A DNA stretch of 7,747 nt from DRQF01 sp964559135 (lineage in GTDB: Bacteria > Planctomycetota > GCA-002687715 > DRQF01), in the NCBI GenBank assembly GCA_964559135.1, contig CAZLGG010000148.1, forward strand, positions 1 through 7,747, read 5' to 3'. Each line of letters begins with the position of its first letter. The first letter of the stretch is position 1. The translations under genes were made by a program, and so were the position numbers. The notes below the pieces were generated by a model. That model did no database searches, was not told the DNA's origin, and saw nothing but the letters and a program-made list of their open reading frames with translations. This document shows, piece by piece, positions 5,812 to 7,747 of the stretch.

Positions 5812-7026
5812 CTAGGACGGAGTCAAGCTGGCCTGCAGCTTGAGAATCGGCAGGAACACCGCCATGACGATGCTTCCAACCATCAGTCCCATGAACGCGA
5901 TCATCACGGGTTCGATCAGACTCGTCAGAGACTTCACCTCGGCCTCGACCTGCTGGTCATAGAAATCGGAAATCTTGCTGAGCAGGTGCTCGAGCGCGCC
6001 GGATTTCTCACCGATACCGATCATCCGCGTCACCATGGGCGGGAAAATCCAATGTCCTGCCAACGGCTCGGCCAAGGTTTCCCCGTGTCGCACGTTCTCG
6101 AGCGACTCCCGGACGGCCTTGCTCACGATCGTATTCCCGGCTGTGTCGGCGACGATCTCGAGCGAGCCGAGAATGGGAACACCGCTTTTGATGAGAGTGG
6201 CGAACGTTCTCGAGAATCGGGAGAGGGCCACTTTCTGAAAGAGCGGACCGAAGATCGGCATCCTCATGGTCAGGTGATCAAAGAAGGAACGCCCACTGGG
6301 AGTCTTCTTCCAGATCTTCGAACCGACGAACAGAGCGACACCGGCCATGAACATGATGGAGATGTTGTCCTTCATCCACATGCTCGTATTCATGACGAGC
6401 GTCGTGAATCCCGGCAGCTCCACTTCGAGGCCGTCAAAAATCGACTTGAACTTGGGCACAATGACGACCATCAGAAACCCGGTGATCGCGGTCACGAGAA
6501 ACAGCGACACGACCGGATAGGTCATGGCTGACTTGATCTCTCGCCTCAAGGCGGCACTCGCCTCCAAGTATTCGGCCAGACGAGTGAGAATCTCATCCAA
6601 CTGGCCGGAGGCCTCGCCGGCGCGCACCATGCTCACGAAGATGTCCGAGAACACCTTGGGATGCTTGGCCATCGCCGCGGAGAGATCGGAACCTCCACGA
6701 ATGTCCTCCACGACCCGTGTGATACAGACCTTGAAGTTGGGTGACTGGGCCTGTTCGGCCAGGATTTCGAGGCACTCCAGGAGAGGAATACCGGCCGAAA
6801 TCATCGTCGAGAGCTGGCGTGTGAAGAGCTCGAGTTCGCCCTTTCTCACACCCGGCTTCACGTGCTTGCCTACGCGGACCGATTTTTGTCCCTGCTCCTT
6901 GATCTTGACGACGACCAAGGCCTTCCGCTTCAACTTCTGGGTCGCCTCGTCCTTGTCCGTACCCACGACGGTGCCCGAAACAACCTCGCCGCGTGCATTC
7001 TTCGCCTTGTACCGAAAACTCGCCAT
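5812..7026 (-). CDS. pilC: Type IV pilus platform protein PilC (T2SF family)
   Basis: This 404-residue protein, the standard length for the PilC/GspF family, is the inner-membrane platform on which the PilB and PilT motors act to add or remove pilins. An N-terminal segment, ASFRYKAKNARGEVVSGTV (2-20), is typical of the family. Two duplicated T2SF domains follow. The first begins ELFTRQLSTMISAGIPLLEC (66-85) and contains RAGEASGQLDEIL (135-147). The second begins FSRTFATLIKSGVPILGSLE (271-290) and contains IGEKSGALEHLL (338-349). Predicted membrane helices lie at about 171-192, 222-240 and 373-395. GAGAGG lies about 8 nt upstream of the ATG. The start is 37 bp downstream of the pilT stop, so the two are very likely one operon. 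GspF of a type II secretion system is the alternative, but the adjoining pilT favours a pilus. Confidence 0.94.
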   Translation of the reverse strand: MASFRYKAKNARGEVVSGTVVGTDKDEATQKLKRKALVVVKIKEQGQKSVRVGKHVKPGVRKGELELFTRQLSTMISAGIPLLECLEILAEQAQSPNFKVCITRVVEDIRGGSDLSAAMAKHPKVFSDIFVSMVRAGEASGQLDEILTRLAEYLEASAALRREIKSAMTYPVVSLFLVTAITGFLMVVIVPKFKSIFDGLEVELPGFTTLVMNTSMWMKDNISIMFMAGVALFVGSKIWKKTPSGRSFFDHLTMRMPIFGPLFQKVALSRFSRTFATLIKSGVPILGSLEIVADTAGNTIVSKAVRESLENVRHGETLAEPLAGHWIFPPMVTRMIGIGEKSGALEHLLSKISDFYDQQVEAEVKSLTSLIEPVMIAFMGLMVGSIVMAVFLPILKLQASLTPS

Positions 7027-7063
7027 GCTCTACGCCTCTCGGATGGGGGATGTCTACCTGAAT

Positions 7064-7747
7064 TCAGCGGACCGCCATGGGCTGCTGAATGAGTCTCTTG
7101 AGTTCTTCCTTGTCGGTGGATCGTGAGATCGCGGAGTCCAAGGTGATCTGCCTTTTGCTGTACAATTCGTGCAGTGACGTGTTCATCGTCTTCATGCCCA
7201 GATTCCCGCCGGTCTGGATCTGCGAGTAGATCTGGTGTCCCTTGTTGTCGCGGATCAGCGCTCGAATCGCGGTGTTGGCCAGCATGATCTCCGACGCGAG
7301 AACGCGGCCGCGCCCCGCAACCGTCGGGATCAACTGTTGGCAGAAGACGGCCTGCAGGGTGAAGGACAATTGGGTACGAATCTGCTGCTGCTGATAGGCC
7401 GGGAAGACGTCGACGATTCGGTTGATCGTCTGGACGCAGTCCGAGGTGTGCAGAGTCGCGAAGGTGAGGTGTCCCGTTTCGGCCAACGTCAGCGCGGCCT
7501 CGATCGTCTCCATCGTCCTCATCTCTCCGATGAGAACGACGTCAGGGTCCTGTCTCAGCACGCTCCTGAGAGCATTCGCGAAACTGTAGGTATCCGAGCC
7601 GACCTCGCGCTGATTGAAGAGACAAAGTTTGTTGTTGTGGAGGAACTCGATGGGGTCCTCGATCGTCACGACGTGCTTGCGCTGCGTGCGATTGATCTCG
7701 TCGATCATCGCCGCGCCCTCCGCCATCCCGCGGCCCGGGCCTCGGCT
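7064..7747 (-). CDS. pilT: Type IV pilus retraction ATPase PilT, 3' part (cut by window edge)
   Basis: The C-terminal 227 codons of a secretion ATPase are present; the N-terminal part lies beyond the right edge. Counting from an internal Met codon at 7726 (not the real start), the order is VTIEDPIEFLH (the Asp box, 20-30), NQREVGSDT, LRQDPDVVLIGEMR (the Walker B region, 57-70), ETGHLTFATLHT (the His box, 83-94) and AIRALIRDNK (153-162). The GEMR ending of the Walker B region and the AIR-LIR motif, which is AIRNLIRE in classical PilT and needed for retraction, point to PilT and not PilB or GspE. PilT hexamers hydrolyse ATP at the inner membrane to pull pilins out of the filament and power twitching. 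The P-loop should fall in the last ~45 bases before the edge but is not readable there. The gene stops at 7064 (TGA), 37 bp before pilC. Confidence 0.93.
   Translation of the reverse strand, partial: SRGPGRGMAEGAAMIDEINRTQRKHVVTIEDPIEFLHNNKLCLFNQREVGSDTYSFANALRSVLRQDPDVVLIGEMRTMETIEAALTLAETGHLTFATLHTSDCVQTINRIVDVFPAYQQQQIRTQLSFTLQAVFCQQLIPTVAGRGRVLASEIMLANTAIRALIRDNKGHQIYSQIQTGGNLGMKTMNTSLHELYSKRQITLDSAISRSTDKEELKRLIQQPMAVR

Overview
The window is a GC-rich chromosomal fragment from what looks like a Gram-negative, quinone-respiring bacterium. The reasons are an outer-membrane-type lipoprotein signal, an electron transfer flavoprotein-ubiquinone oxidoreductase (ETF-QO), and type IV pilus motor and platform genes. 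The pilin, with the N-terminus GFTLIELMIVVAIIAIIAAI followed by an AANESNAISTLRNLVSAQAQFQ segment, resembles pilins I associate with Planctomycetota. That placement is from memory and is not tested here. Both ends cut through genes, so this may be a whole short contig.

Layout. Positions 2-1018 (+) hold the 3' part of an unrecognised gene, closed 2 nt after its stop by a perfect GC-rich hairpin. A tRNA-Cys(GCA) lies at 1090-1160 on the minus strand, with a plausible sigma70-type promoter at 1207-1235. That promoter lies across the start of the next plus-strand gene. Positions 1223-3740 (+) carry two overlapping genes: a DUF3108-like lipoprotein and a complete ETF-QO. A strong stem-loop at 3763-3797, followed by U8 when read on the minus strand, separates the ETF-QO from the convergent minus-strand block.

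The minus-strand block, in transcription order, is pilT (3' part, running off the right edge), pilC (complete), a membrane-anchored TPR protein (complete) and a type IV pilin-like protein (complete). PilT is the retraction ATPase and PilC the inner-membrane platform protein. The pilin is the likely filament or pseudopilus subunit. The TPR protein, predicted to face the periplasm, is unassigned but sits where a pilus accessory factor could be. The gaps between these genes (37, 172 and 216 bp) suggest pilT-pilC are co-transcribed, while the TPR and pilin genes may have their own promoters.

ETF-QO passes electrons from reduced ETF (fatty-acid and amino-acid dehydrogenation) to the quinone pool; no etfAB or acyl-CoA dehydrogenase genes are visible here. 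I found no mobile element, CRISPR array, defence system or phage gene. Nothing here demonstrates a new system. The points most worth a second look are the TPR protein among the pilus genes, the start-overlapping tRNA promoter, and the missing P-loop of pilT at the right edge.
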